A stretch of 64,000 bases of DNA from Paraburkholderia metrosideri (GTDB lineage: Bacteria > Pseudomonadota > Gammaproteobacteria > Burkholderiales > Burkholderiaceae). The notes below the pieces were generated by a model. It did no database searches, had not been told where the DNA came from, and saw nothing but the letters and a program-made list of their open reading frames with translations. Of the stretch, positions 44,882-53,836 are shown piece after piece. Made by a program: the position numbers and the translations under genes. Location: NCBI RefSeq assembly GCF_904848625.1, contig NZ_CAJHCP010000005.1:124001-188000 (forward strand), given 5' to 3'. Positions within the stretch are counted from its first letter, which is position 1. Each line of letters starts with the position of its first letter.

Positions 44882-45091
44882 ATGTTGACTCATCACGAAC
44901 TTGCGACGCTTCTGCGTCTGCGCGACGCTGAACGCCGTCTCGAAGAACTCGACCCGGAAGTACTCGCGCTGAGCCGCTACGAACTGGTCGAGATTTCCCG
45001 GCGTGACGATGACGATATGTCGACATTGAAACTGACCGGCCTTGGCCGCGAACTCGCGCGGCGTCTGGGCGGTGGGAGCGGCGACGTCTGA
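44882..45091 (+). CDS. Small acidic helical protein of unknown function
   Basis: 69 residues starting at ATG 44882 behind GTGAGGTGAC. The sequence (MLTHHELATLLRLRDAERRLEELDPEVLALSRYELVEI...) is helical and charged, and ends with a segment LTGLGRELARRLGG. This suggests a small cytoplasmic or DNA-associated protein, but no family was recognised. The coding pattern is like that of neighbours, which supports a real gene. Confidence 0.5.
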   Translation: MLTHHELATLLRLRDAERRLEELDPEVLALSRYELVEISRRDDDDMSTLKLTGLGRELARRLGGGSGDV

Positions 45092-45097
45092 GTCGCG

Positions 45098-45559
45098 TCA
45101 CGCCGGTAAAGGGACGTCTTCAATCAATTCCGCCTTTACCGCGCGAATTCGACGATCGACAAAATACCCGCCAGCTTCTACATAGCGCAGATAAAGATGC
45201 GCGCATGTCGAGCATTGCCAGACGCCGCAGCGGTTGTACGGAAAGTAGCGTGGTGCGATGGGGGCATCAGTTGCCCAGTAAGTCGTTTTGCCCGGCAGGT
45301 ATTCGTTATATGCCGGCTCGAGATCGTCTTCCAGTAACAGCGTGCCGATTTCCTCCAGCAGAGTTTCGTCGAGCGATAAAGGCTGCGATTGCCAGCCGTC
45401 CAGTGGTGTCCGGGTACACGAACATCGCTCGGTCGCACGCTGTTGCGCGGCGCGTGCGAGGTCGAGAAAACTTGCCGCGTTCAGATATTGCGCCATGTGG
45501 CCTACAGTCAATGGTTTATCGTCAGGTCGCGCTGGGCGCGCCGGCTTCATTGCCGACAA
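45098..45559 (-). CDS. Conserved-looking protein with paired cysteines, function unknown
   Basis: 153 residues. Cysteines in ERCSCTRTP (~45-47) and CGVWQCSTCAHLYLRYVEAGGYFVDRRIRAV (~110-118) could bind a metal such as zinc. The segment EYLPGKTTYWATDAPIAPRYFPYNRCGVW is aromatic-rich. It has no signal peptide. The gene converges with the small acidic protein gene and follows the LysR gene on the same strand after 43 bp. I do not assign a function. Confidence 0.6.
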   Translation of the reverse strand: MSAMKPARPARPDDKPLTVGHMAQYLNAASFLDLARAAQQRATERCSCTRTPLDGWQSQPLSLDETLLEEIGTLLLEDDLEPAYNEYLPGKTTYWATDAPIAPRYFPYNRCGVWQCSTCAHLYLRYVEAGGYFVDRRIRAVKAELIEDVPLPA

Positions 45560-45602
45560 TGATATCGCCTGGGTACATCACCGGTGGTTACTGAAGCAGG
45601 TT

Positions 45603-46526
45603 TCACGCTGCGCGTATGGAGTCGATGACAAGTTGCGTGGCGGGCGTGATACGGCGGTTCTTGCGCAGAATCAATCCGTAAGGTGCAAGCCGTCCGCGCA
45701 GCGGCGTAGAGACCGCTGCAATCGCTTCCAATGCGACGTAATACTGGGCGACCGAACTGGGCAATACCGCGAGCATGTCCGAGTCGCGCAGCAGTGACAG
45801 CGTGGTGAGGATCGACGACGTTTCCACCGTGCTCACAGGTGGCGCGACGCGCGATTCGCGGAACGTCTGATCGATCACCTGCCGCATCGGACTCGGATGC
45901 GGCTGGATAATCCACGGGTAAAGCGCGAGTTCCGCAAGTTTGGGACGCGTCGCAGCAAGCGCCATCGGATGATCCGGGCGCACCACGATGGACAGCGCCT
46001 CTTCGGCCAGCATTTCGAAACTCAGATCGAGCGCCGGAAAGCCATCGGGAATGCGGCCGATCACGATATCCAGTTGATCCTGCTGCAAAGATTGCACGAG
46101 CACGTCGCTGGTGTCGATCGTGACCGACATCTGCAAACGGGGATGCGCTTCTTTCAATTTGACGATGGTCTGCGTCAGCAATTCGGGCGAGGGCGCCATG
46201 ACCGCGCCAATGCGTACCTTGCCAATATCGCCTGCCTCGATACCCGCCAGTTCCTCGCGCAATTCGTCGAGATCCTCGAATACCACGCGTGCATAGCGCA
46301 TGACCGCTTCGCCGAAGATGGTCGGCTCCATGCCACGCGCATGACGCACGAACAACGAGACGCCAATCGTGTCCTCCAGTTCCTGTAAGGCTTTTGTAGC
46401 CGCCGGCTGGGTCATTGCCATTTCGTCCGCGGCGCGACGCAGGGATTCGGTCTCGGACAGCGCGACCATCAGTTGCAGATGGCGCAGACGCAGACGTTTG
46501 CGTATGGTGGAGGCGGGCGCAATCAT
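45603..46526 (-). CDS. LysR-family transcriptional regulator of the acid-sugar locus
   Basis: 307 residues. The N-terminal winged helix reads RHLQLMVALSETESLRRAADEMAMTQPAATKALQELEDTIGVSLFVRHARGM, followed by a LysR effector-binding domain (two Rossmann-like lobes, ~95-300). It is divergent from the MFS transporter gene with a 141-bp gap, the usual layout for LysR control. The ligand is probably the acid sugar, or a product of it, handled by the neighbouring dehydratase. It resembles GbpR/GalR-type LysR proteins, based on the RLRHLQLM opening. Confidence 0.88.
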   Translation of the reverse strand: MIAPASTIRKRLRLRHLQLMVALSETESLRRAADEMAMTQPAATKALQELEDTIGVSLFVRHARGMEPTIFGEAVMRYARVVFEDLDELREELAGIEAGDIGKVRIGAVMAPSPELLTQTIVKLKEAHPRLQMSVTIDTSDVLVQSLQQDQLDIVIGRIPDGFPALDLSFEMLAEEALSIVVRPDHPMALAATRPKLAELALYPWIIQPHPSPMRQVIDQTFRESRVAPPVSTVETSSILTTLSLLRDSDMLAVLPSSVAQYYVALEAIAAVSTPLRGRLAPYGLILRKNRRITPATQLVIDSIRAA

Positions 46527-46550
46527 GTGAGCGATAACTCCAGGGAATCA

Positions 46551-46570
46551 ACTGATTCGATTTATTCAGT
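46551..46570. promoter_or_regulatory. Candidate LysR binding site between the divergent genes
   Basis: ACTGA (46551-46555) and TCAGT (46566-46570) form an inverted repeat (near-match ACTGATT...ATTCAGT) lying 25 bp before the LysR gene start and about 100 bp before the transporter gene. It fits the T-N11-A-like symmetry of LysR sites; the assignment is positional. Confidence 0.4.
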
Positions 46571-46667
46571 GGTCAGTTATTGGATAGTTTCGCACACTAG
46601 CGGCTATGAACGACTCGCGGACAACACTGAGAAGCGGGTCGATTAAAAAAATCCAGGAGACATAAGT

Positions 46668-48005
46668 ATGACGACGATCGCCAGTCCGGCGCTCGACAGC
46701 GCCATTGCCAAAGCGCGGACGAGACTGTTGCCGTTTCTGATTCTGATGTACCTGTTAGCTTTTATCGACCGCGCGAATGTAGGCTTCGCGAAAAACGTGC
46801 TGCAGGCCGATACCGGTTTGAGCGATGCGGCCTTCGCATTCGGCGCCGGCATCTTCTTTATCGGTTATGCCGTGTTCGAAGTGCCGAGTAATCTGCTGAT
46901 GTACCGCTTCGGCGCACGGGTATGGATGAGCCGGATCATGGTGACGTGGGGCATTGTTTCCGCGTGTACCGCGCTGGTTCACGACGCATCGAGCTTCTAC
47001 ATTCTGCGCACACTGCTCGGCATTGCCGAAGCAGGCTTCTTCCCCGGCATCATCCTCTTTCTGTCCAACTGGTTTCCGTCGAAGACCCGCTCGCAGGCGA
47101 TGGGCATGTTCTATTTTGGCTTCCCGCTTGCAATGCTGCTCGGTAGTCCGGTGTCGGGCATTCTGCTCGATACGGGCAATCCATTCGGGATGCATCCGTG
47201 GCAATGGCTGTTTGTCGTGGAGGGACTCGCGGCGTCGGTAGTGGGTGTGGTTGCGTATTTCTATCTGACTGATCGCCCTGCCAAGGCCAAATGGCTCGAC
47301 GACGCACAACGTGAAGCGCTCGATGGCGCACTGCGTCAGGAAGACGAACATAAGCTCTCGCATGGCCCGGCATCGGTCATCGGGGCATTGCGCGATTCCC
47401 GCGTGCTGTTCTGCGGACTGATTTATTTCGCGGTTCAGATGAGCGTCTACGGGGTGGTGTTTTATCTGCCTACCCGCATTGCCGGGCTCACAGGCGGCCA
47501 CGTCGGCACGAAGGTTGGGTTGCTGACCGCCATTCCGTGGATCGTGGCGATCGTGGGCACGTTCCTGGTGACGCGCGCGGCAGACCGCTACGGCCATCAC
47601 CGGACGTGGGCCGCGGCCATGCTCGCACTCGCGGCGATCGGCATTGGCGCGAGTGCGTTGACCTCGTCGGTCACGCTCGCTATCGCCGCGTTCTGCGTCG
47701 CGGGAATCGGTTTTGTCGCTGTGCAGCCGCTTTTCTGGACTCTGCCGACCGGTTATCTCGGCGGCGCCGCAGCGGCAGGCGGCATCGCGCTAATCAATTC
47801 AATCGGCAATCTGGGCGGCTTCGTCGCGCCGAATCTGAAGGGCATCGCCGAACACCTGGCGGGTTCGTCGCAGGCCGGCATGCTGTCGCTCTCGGCAGTC
47901 GGACTGATCGGCGCCGTGCTGTTGCTCACCTTCCGGATGACGCCCGAATCAACCGCATCGCTTTCACACCGTCCTGTGCCGCTCGGCGAACGTTCGGGCC
48001 ATTAA
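46668..48005 (+). CDS. MFS transporter, anion:cation symporter (ACS) family
   Basis: 445 residues, 12 helices. It has the ACS signatures LMYLLAFIDRANVGFAKN in helix 1, FFIGYAVFEVPSNLLMYRFGARVWMSRIMVTWG in loop 2-3 and IAEAGFFPGIILFLSNWFP in helix 4. ACS carriers import sugar acids, tartrate, phthalate and similar organic anions. The next gene is an acid-sugar dehydratase 22 bp downstream, so a sugar acid such as rhamnonate or galactonate is likely. CAGGAGA precedes ATG 46668. Confidence 0.88.
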   Translation: MTTIASPALDSAIAKARTRLLPFLILMYLLAFIDRANVGFAKNVLQADTGLSDAAFAFGAGIFFIGYAVFEVPSNLLMYRFGARVWMSRIMVTWGIVSACTALVHDASSFYILRTLLGIAEAGFFPGIILFLSNWFPSKTRSQAMGMFYFGFPLAMLLGSPVSGILLDTGNPFGMHPWQWLFVVEGLAASVVGVVAYFYLTDRPAKAKWLDDAQREALDGALRQEDEHKLSHGPASVIGALRDSRVLFCGLIYFAVQMSVYGVVFYLPTRIAGLTGGHVGTKVGLLTAIPWIVAIVGTFLVTRAADRYGHHRTWAAAMLALAAIGIGASALTSSVTLAIAAFCVAGIGFVAVQPLFWTLPTGYLGGAAAAGGIALINSIGNLGGFVAPNLKGIAEHLAGSSQAGMLSLSAVGLIGAVLLLTFRMTPESTASLSHRPVPLGERSGH

Positions 48006-48026
48006 CGCTTTCGAGGAATCATCGAC

Positions 48027-49202
48027 ATGAAAATCAAGCATATCCGCACGCGCGTCTTTGAATGGAAAGGTAAGGTCGTGCCGCCGCAGCCGCATTTCTG
48101 CACGAACGCGGTAGACATTCTTTACGAGCGTGGCGATGCGATGGGTTCATTCCGTTTCCACGGTTGGCTGGTAGTGGAAATCGAATGCGATGACGGTACG
48201 ATCGGTATCGGAAATTGCGCGCTTGCACCGCGCATCGCCAAGCAGATCATCGACGAATACCTCGCGCCGATTGCGATTGGCGAAGACCCGTTCGACAACG
48301 AGTACATCTGGCAGAAGATGTATCGCCGCACGCTTGCGTGGGGTCGTAAAGGGATTGGCATGGCGGCGATCTCAGCGGTGGACATCGCGCTATGGGACAT
48401 CATGGGCAAGGCAGTGAAGAAGCCGGTATTCAAACTGCTCGGAGGCCGCACTAAAGAAAAGATCTGGTGCTATGCGTCGAAGCTCTATAACAACGACGAT
48501 CGCGACGCGTTCCTCGGCGAGGCACAGGGTTATCTGGAAGACGGTTTCACCGCGATGAAGATGCGCTTCGGCTATGGTCCGAAAGACGGCCCGAAGGGAA
48601 TGGCGAAAAATATCGAACAGGTACGCCTATTGCGCGAACTGGTCGGCGACGAAGTCGACATCATGCTTGAATGCTATATGGGCTGGACGCTCGAATACGC
48701 GCGACGCATACTGCCGCGCCTCGCGCAATTCAATCCGCGCTGGATCGAAGAACCGGTGATTGGCGACGATGTCGAGGGGTATCAGGAACTGAAGAAGCTG
48801 AACATCACGCCGATTTCCGGTGGGGAACACGAATTCACGAGCTACGGTTTCAAGGATCTGCTCGAACGCCGCGCAGTCGATGTGATTCAGTACGACACGA
48901 ACCGCGTTGGCGGCATTACCGCGGCACAAAAGATCAATGCGATGGCCGAAGCGTGGTCAGTGCCGGTGATCCCGCACGCGGGTCAAATGCATAACTATCA
49001 CCTGACCATGTCGAGTACTGCGAGCCCGATGTCGGAGTTCTTCCCCGTATTCGATGTGGAAGTCGGCAATGAATTGTTCTACTACATCTTCGACGGCGAG
49101 CCGCGTCCCGAGAAAGGCTTTCTGCAATTGTCCGACGATACGCCGGGTCTCGGCATTACGTTGAGCGACAAGCATCTTGCTGACTTCAACATCGTCGAAT
49201 AA
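48027..49202 (+). CDS. Enolase-superfamily acid-sugar dehydratase (mandelate racemase/RhmD-like)
   Basis: 391 residues. N-terminal capping domain ([16 protein letters not shown]...) plus (beta/alpha)7-beta barrel. The metal-binding acidic residues are in [14 protein letters not shown] and SGGEHEF, and the catalytic His is in [17 protein letters not shown]. The H-x-x-Y-H tail and ASPMSEFFP resemble L-rhamnonate dehydratases. It should remove water from an acid sugar to give a 2-keto-3-deoxy acid. The exact sugar cannot be fixed by eye. No aldolase or dehydrogenase for the product is adjacent; only a HAD hydrolase follows. Confidence 0.82.
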   Translation: MKIKHIRTRVFEWKGKVVPPQPHFCTNAVDILYERGDAMGSFRFHGWLVVEIECDDGTIGIGNCALAPRIAKQIIDEYLAPIAIGEDPFDNEYIWQKMYRRTLAWGRKGIGMAAISAVDIALWDIMGKAVKKPVFKLLGGRTKEKIWCYASKLYNNDDRDAFLGEAQGYLEDGFTAMKMRFGYGPKDGPKGMAKNIEQVRLLRELVGDEVDIMLECYMGWTLEYARRILPRLAQFNPRWIEEPVIGDDVEGYQELKKLNITPISGGEHEFTSYGFKDLLERRAVDVIQYDTNRVGGITAAQKINAMAEAWSVPVIPHAGQMHNYHLTMSSTASPMSEFFPVFDVEVGNELFYYIFDGEPRPEKGFLQLSDDTPGLGITLSDKHLADFNIVE

Positions 49203-49275
49203 GGCATTCTGCTACACGAAGAGGATCGGCGACATGGGGGCACCGGATGAGTCGAATAACAGCGAGAAAACAGGC

Positions 49276-49995
49276 ATGAAACTGGCTGACTTCGATACGC
49301 TGACCTTCGATTGCTATGGAACCCTGATCGACTGGGAGACGGGTATTTTCGAAGGATTACGCCCGCTTCTTGAACGTGTCGGGTCGCCGCTTACGCGCGA
49401 TCAGGTGCTCGAAGCGCATGCGCGACACGAGTCGTCGCAGCAGAAGTACACGCCTCAGCGGCGTTATCAGGAATTGCTACCTGTCGTGTACAAGCGTCTG
49501 GCAGAAGAATGGCAGGCGCCGTACACGCTTGCCGAATGTATCGCGTACGGCCAGTCCATCAGGAACTGGCCTGCATTCGACGATTCGGCCGCTGCATTGC
49601 GTTATCTGAAGCAGCACTTCAAGCTCGTCATTCTGTCGAACATCGATAACGAGAGCTTCAGCTTTAGCAACCCGAAATTGCAGGTCGAATTCGACGCGAT
49701 CTTCACGGCCGAAGATATCGGCTCCTATAAGCCGTCGCCGCGTAATTTCGAATACATGCTGGAGAAGCTGGGCGAGCGCGGCATCCACAAAGACACGATT
49801 CTGCACACTGCGGAGAGCCTGTTCCACGATCACCAGCCTGCGAATCAATTCGGTCTTGCTTCATGCTGGATTTGCCGGCGGCACGCGAAAGAGGGTTTTG
49901 GTGCGACGATGGACCCAGGCTCGCAGCCGACTATCGACTTTCGCTTTAATAGCATGGCCGATCTCGTGAAAATGCATCAGGCACAGAAACGCTAA
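49276..49995 (+). CDS. HAD-superfamily hydrolase (haloacid dehalogenase type II-like)
   Basis: 239 residues. HAD motif I is FDCYGTLIDWE (nucleophile Asp12), motif II LVILSNIDN, motif III KPSPRNFEYML, and the last acidic loop is replaced by LFHDHQPANQFGL. The length and LxxxLCYGTLID-like opening fit the type II dehalogenase group, many of which are phosphatases. ATG 49276 begins at the domain; ATG 49234 has the better ribosome site (AGAGGA) and would add 14 residues. It lies 70 bp after the dehydratase and is probably in the same unit, perhaps acting on a phosphorylated or halogenated relative of the pathway. The substrate is unknown. Confidence 0.8.
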   Translation: MKLADFDTLTFDCYGTLIDWETGIFEGLRPLLERVGSPLTRDQVLEAHARHESSQQKYTPQRRYQELLPVVYKRLAEEWQAPYTLAECIAYGQSIRNWPAFDDSAAALRYLKQHFKLVILSNIDNESFSFSNPKLQVEFDAIFTAEDIGSYKPSPRNFEYMLEKLGERGIHKDTILHTAESLFHDHQPANQFGLASCWICRRHAKEGFGATMDPGSQPTIDFRFNSMADLVKMHQAQKR

Positions 49996-50014
49996 CGCGC
50001 ATCAAGCAAGGCAG

Positions 50015-51037
50015 CTAGAAATAACCCTTGCTGCAAGGCCCCGTTGATGCGCGAACCACGAGTTCCGGAGGCGGCCCGATCACCATCGACGGCGATTGCT
50101 CGGGCGTCTGGATCAACCGTATAAGACAGTCAATCGACAACTCCGCGACCGCCGCCGTCTGGATCGCGACGGTCGTCAACGCTGGGTGTACCTGGTGCGC
50201 GAGTTGAATGTCGGTAATGCCGATCACCGACACATCGTCCGGCACTCTGCGGCCCAACGTGATCAGCGCTTGCACTGCGCCGATCGCGAGCAGGTCGTTG
50301 GTCGCGAAAATCGCACTCAGGTGCGGCCGGTTTGCCATCAATTGCATGCACGCGGCGTAGCCTGCGTCGATCGAGTCGCGGATTTGCAGCACCGCAGCCG
50401 CATCCGCTTCGATGCCGGCTGCGCGCATCGCCGCGCGAAAGCCATTCGAACGCGCGTCCTGCAAACCGCCGCAACCATCGCCGATCAACAGGCCGATCTC
50501 GCGATGACCCAGTTCCAGCAGATGCCGCGCGGCCAGTTCGCCGGCAAGTGCGAAATCCACGGCAATGCAGGGTAGCGCGGGCGGCGACTCGGGGTGCTCC
50601 CACATCGCAAGCAGAATCGGCGCGCTGTGCGTGGCGGACGCGCAGAGATCGTTGATCGCAATGTCCGTGTTCATCACGAGCACGCCGTCGGCCAGCGTGC
50701 CGGCGATCTGGTTCAGATAGGCGCGGCCGATTTCAGCGTCGTCGTCGGTATTGCAGACCATCAGGAAATGGCCGGCTTTGCGCGCGGCGCGTTCGGCGGC
50801 CAGCACGAACTCCGGATAAAACGGGTTCGAAATATTCGACAGCATCAACGCCAGCGTCGACGAGCGACCCTCGGCCAGTGCGCGGGCGTTCAGGTTGGGC
50901 CGGTAGCCCAATTCGTCGATCGCTTTCAGCACGCGCTCGGCAGTTTCGGGGCGGACCTTCTCGCGGTTGCGCAACACGTTTGAGACGGTGGCGGCGGTGA
51001 CGTGCGCGCGCTTCGCGACTTCGGACAACGTGACCAT
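50015..51037 (-). CDS. LacI-family repressor of the galactan locus
   Basis: 340 residues. The N-terminal LacI helix-turn-helix and hinge are clear (TLSEVAKRAHVTAATVSNVLRNREKVRPETAERVLKAIDELGYRPN), followed by a periplasmic-binding-protein-like effector domain (~60-330) with NISNPFYPEFV and IFATNDLLAIGA. It is divergent from the ABC transporter and galactanase genes. Two copies of a LacI-type operator lie in the intergenic region, so repression lifted by a galactan-derived sugar is the likely mode. It converges with the HAD gene at its 3' end. Confidence 0.9.
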   Translation of the reverse strand: MVTLSEVAKRAHVTAATVSNVLRNREKVRPETAERVLKAIDELGYRPNLNARALAEGRSSTLALMLSNISNPFYPEFVLAAERAARKAGHFLMVCNTDDDAEIGRAYLNQIAGTLADGVLVMNTDIAINDLCASATHSAPILLAMWEHPESPPALPCIAVDFALAGELAARHLLELGHREIGLLIGDGCGGLQDARSNGFRAAMRAAGIEADAAAVLQIRDSIDAGYAACMQLMANRPHLSAIFATNDLLAIGAVQALITLGRRVPDDVSVIGITDIQLAHQVHPALTTVAIQTAAVAELSIDCLIRLIQTPEQSPSMVIGPPPELVVRASTGPCSKGYF

Positions 51038-51156
51038 TTTCGATTTATCCCATATTTAGGGAAAGTGATTCAAATGTTGCAAGCATTGGGCGACATTGAT
51101 AACTTTCTGGAAAACATCCGGAGACACCCACCATGACTTCTTCCCTCGAACTCGAA

Positions 51157-51170
51157 TTTAAGCGATTAAA
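51157..51170. promoter_or_regulatory. LacI-type operator, distal copy
   Basis: TTTAAGCGATTAAA: symmetric arms TTTAA/TTAAA around a central CG, the usual form of LacI-family sites. It lies 55 bp upstream of a near-identical copy and 120 bp from the repressor start, so it could also serve autoregulation. Confidence 0.75.
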
Positions 51171-51211
51171 TGCCGACTGCACAAGGCCTGGCTGCTTATT
51201 TTTTTGTAAAA

Positions 51212-51225
51212 TTTAAGCGGTTAAA
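51212..51225. promoter_or_regulatory. LacI-type operator, promoter-proximal copy
   Basis: TTTAAGCGGTTAAA, differing by one base from the distal copy. It lies 15 bp before the ATPase start codon and overlaps a TAAAAT sequence (51207-51212) that may be the -10 box. A repressor here would block initiation directly, and the two sites 55 bp apart could support looping. Confidence 0.75.
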
Positions 51226-51240
51226 TCCTACGGAGGCAGC

Positions 51241-52380
51241 ATGGCGACAATTCGTTTGACGGATGTGCAGAAGTCATACGGCGATCATCCGCCGGTGATC
51301 CGGCGCGTCAATCTCGAGATCGCGCAGCACGAGTTCTGTGTCTTCCTCGGCCCGTCCGGCTGTGGCAAGTCGACCCTGTTACGGATGATCGCCGGTCTCG
51401 AAGACCTGAGCGAAGGCGAGTTGCATATCGGTGGACGTCTGGTGAACGACGTGCCGTCGGCACAGCGTGGCGTGGCGATGGTGTTCCAGAGCTACGCGCT
51501 GTTCCCGCACATGACCGTGTTCGACAACATGGCGTTCGGTTTGAAGCTCGCGAAGCAACCCAAGGATGTGATCGATCGGAAAGTGCGTGAAGCCGCGCGC
51601 ATTCTGCAACTGGACGACTATCTGCAGCGCTATCCGAAAGCGCTGTCGGGTGGACAGCGTCAGCGTGTTGCGATTGGCCGCGCGATTGTGCGCGAGCCGG
51701 GCGTGTTCCTGTTCGATGAACCGTTGTCGAATCTCGATGCCGCGTTGCGTGGCCAGACTCGCGTTGAAATTGCGCGCCTGCACCAGCGTTTCGCGGATGC
51801 AAGCGTGGTCTACGTGACACACGATCAGGTCGAAGCGATGACGCTCGCCGACCGCATCGTGTTGCTGCATGCCGGCGCAGACGCCGAGCGCTACGGCAGC
51901 ATCGCGCAATCGGGCGCACCGCTGGAGCTGTATCACCACCCAAAGTCGCGCTTTGTGGCGGGCTTTATCGGCTCGCCCCGCATGAATTTCATCGACGCAA
52001 CGGTCGATTCGATCGCGCCGGGCAGCGTCACGGTGGTATTGCCGCAAAGCGGCGAGAAGCTGGTCGCCAACGTGGATGGCCAGCGCCTTCAACGCGGTCA
52101 GAAGGTGACGCTCGGCGTGCGGCCGGAACACTTGCAGCTCGACGGCGATGACCAGTTTGTCCAGTGCGCGACGGTGCTATCCGAACGCCTTGGCGAGCAC
52201 AGCTACATTCACGCCGACTACGCGACCGGCACGCTGATCGCCAAGGCCGCCGGCGACACGCTGATCGGTTCGGGCGAGCGCATTCGCATTCACGTTCCGC
52301 CTTCCGCCTGTCATCTGTTCGACGCGGATGGAATCGCTTTACGCCGCAGCGCGTTCGAGCCCGAACGCGTGACCGCGTGA
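51241..52380 (+). CDS. Sugar ABC transporter ATP-binding protein (MsmK/UgpC type)
   Basis: 379 residues. Walker A GPSGCGKST (~39-47), Q-loop QSYALFPHMTV, signature LSGGQRQRVAIGRAI, Walker B VFLFDEPLSNLDAAL and the H-loop THDQVEAMTLAD are all present. A C-terminal OB-like regulatory domain (~240-379, GVRPEHLQL) marks the CUT1 carbohydrate group. It energises the importer encoded just downstream, probably for galacto-oligosaccharides. CGGAGG precedes ATG 51241, and the proximal operator lies immediately upstream, so it is the first gene of the operon. Confidence 0.93.
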   Translation: MATIRLTDVQKSYGDHPPVIRRVNLEIAQHEFCVFLGPSGCGKSTLLRMIAGLEDLSEGELHIGGRLVNDVPSAQRGVAMVFQSYALFPHMTVFDNMAFGLKLAKQPKDVIDRKVREAARILQLDDYLQRYPKALSGGQRQRVAIGRAIVREPGVFLFDEPLSNLDAALRGQTRVEIARLHQRFADASVVYVTHDQVEAMTLADRIVLLHAGADAERYGSIAQSGAPLELYHHPKSRFVAGFIGSPRMNFIDATVDSIAPGSVTVVLPQSGEKLVANVDGQRLQRGQKVTLGVRPEHLQLDGDDQFVQCATVLSERLGEHSYIHADYATGTLIAKAAGDTLIGSGERIRIHVPPSACHLFDADGIALRRSAFEPERVTA

Positions 52381-52510
52381 ACGATCGAGTAGGGTGCTGA
52401 GCCGGTCCAGCGGGTTCAGCAGATTGAATTCCGCCACAGAGCGGGTTACTTCGCCGACAGCGGTACGTACCGTCCGCCGTCGGTCAACAAGGTAGTCAAG
52501 GAGACACAAG

Positions 52511-53770
52511 ATGATTGCTCTTCGCCTTCGCCGTCTTGCACAGCTGACGGTTGCCACCGCGCTGGTTGCCGGCACATTCGCTGGCGTCGCGGCCGATGCC
52601 GACGCCGCCACGCTGACGGTCAACGTATCGGCACGCGGGAATCAGCGCTCGACGTGGCAGGACGCGTTCGACCAGTTCAAGAAAGCCAATCCCGATATCG
52701 ATCTCAAGGTGACGTACATCACCGAAGAAGCGTACAAGGTGCAGATGGGTGGCTGGCTCGCCACCGATCCGCCAGATGTCGTCTCCTGGCACGACGGCGA
52801 ACGCATGGCGTATTACGCGCAACGCGGCCTGCTCGAAGACCTGTCGACCGACTGGAGCAAGAACGGCTGGTCGCAACAGTACGCGTCGGTGAAGGAAGCG
52901 TCGACCTATAAGGGCAAACAGTACGCAGCGCCGCTCGGCTATGACGCGTACGGCTTCTTCTATCGCAAGGATCTGTTCGAGAAAGCGGGGATCAAGAGCG
53001 AGCCGAAAACGTGGGATGAGTTTCTCGAAGCCAACAAGAAGCTGAAGGCAATCGGCGTTGCGCCGATCGCCGTGGCCGCGCGCGATAGCTGGACGCTTGC
53101 CGCATGGTTCGACTACCTCAATCTGCGCATCAACGGCAACGCGTTCCATCAGCAGTTGATGGCGGGCGAAATTCCCTACACCGATCCGCGCGTGAAGAAG
53201 GTCTACACGACGTGGAAGACGCTGATCGACGACCACTACTTTATCGACAACGCGCTGTCGTACGATCTCGACTCGATCGCGCCGTTCCTCGTCAACGGCA
53301 AGGCGTCGATGATGTTGATGGGCACGTTCTTCTCGGCGAGCATTCCGCCTTCCATCAAGGAGCAAACCGGCTTCTTCCGTTTCCCGGTGATCGACGCCAA
53401 TGTGCCGATGGCCGAAGACGGCCCCGTCAACGTGCTGCTGGTTCCGGCGAAGGCCAAGAACAAGGCCGACGCCCGCAAGCTGCTGGCCTTCATGGAACAG
53501 CCGAAGATCAACGCGGAACTCGCAAAGGGTTGGGGTCAATTGCCGTCGAACAGTCAGTCTGCCGAACCTGAAGACGCGATCTCGAAGGTCGGCTTCCAGA
53601 CGCTCGCGAATACCAAGGGCGGTATCGCCCAGTTCTATGACCGGGACATGCAGAAGGAAATGGCCGACGAAGGCATGAAGGCCATGCAACAGTTCTATAG
53701 CGATCCGTCGCAACTCGACGCTGTGCTCGCACGCCTCGAAGCAACGCGTAAGCGCATCTATCAGAAGTAA
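52511..53770 (+). CDS. Sugar ABC transporter periplasmic binding protein
   Basis: 419 residues. A signal peptide with a long h-region (RRLAQLTVATALVAGTFAGVAADADAAT) precedes a class 1 extracellular solute-binding domain: TWQDAFDQFKKANPDIDLKVTYITEE, PPDVVSWHDGERM and YAAPLGYDAYGFFYRKDLFEKAGI. CUT1-type binding proteins capture oligosaccharides in the periplasm. With GH42 and GH53 enzymes in the operon, short beta-1,4-galactans are the expected ligand. AGGAGA precedes ATG 52511. A 130-bp gap to the ATPase gene has no obvious terminator. Confidence 0.9.
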   Translation: MIALRLRRLAQLTVATALVAGTFAGVAADADAATLTVNVSARGNQRSTWQDAFDQFKKANPDIDLKVTYITEEAYKVQMGGWLATDPPDVVSWHDGERMAYYAQRGLLEDLSTDWSKNGWSQQYASVKEASTYKGKQYAAPLGYDAYGFFYRKDLFEKAGIKSEPKTWDEFLEANKKLKAIGVAPIAVAARDSWTLAAWFDYLNLRINGNAFHQQLMAGEIPYTDPRVKKVYTTWKTLIDDHYFIDNALSYDLDSIAPFLVNGKASMMLMGTFFSASIPPSIKEQTGFFRFPVIDANVPMAEDGPVNVLLVPAKAKNKADARKLLAFMEQPKINAELAKGWGQLPSNSQSAEPEDAISKVGFQTLANTKGGIAQFYDRDMQKEMADEGMKAMQQFYSDPSQLDAVLARLEATRKRIYQK

Positions 53771-53836
53771 GTCCCGAAGCGCCGGCCATGCAGTAGCGGC
53801 CGGCGTTCGCGTTAGATTTCCGACGAGGCTCGATCC

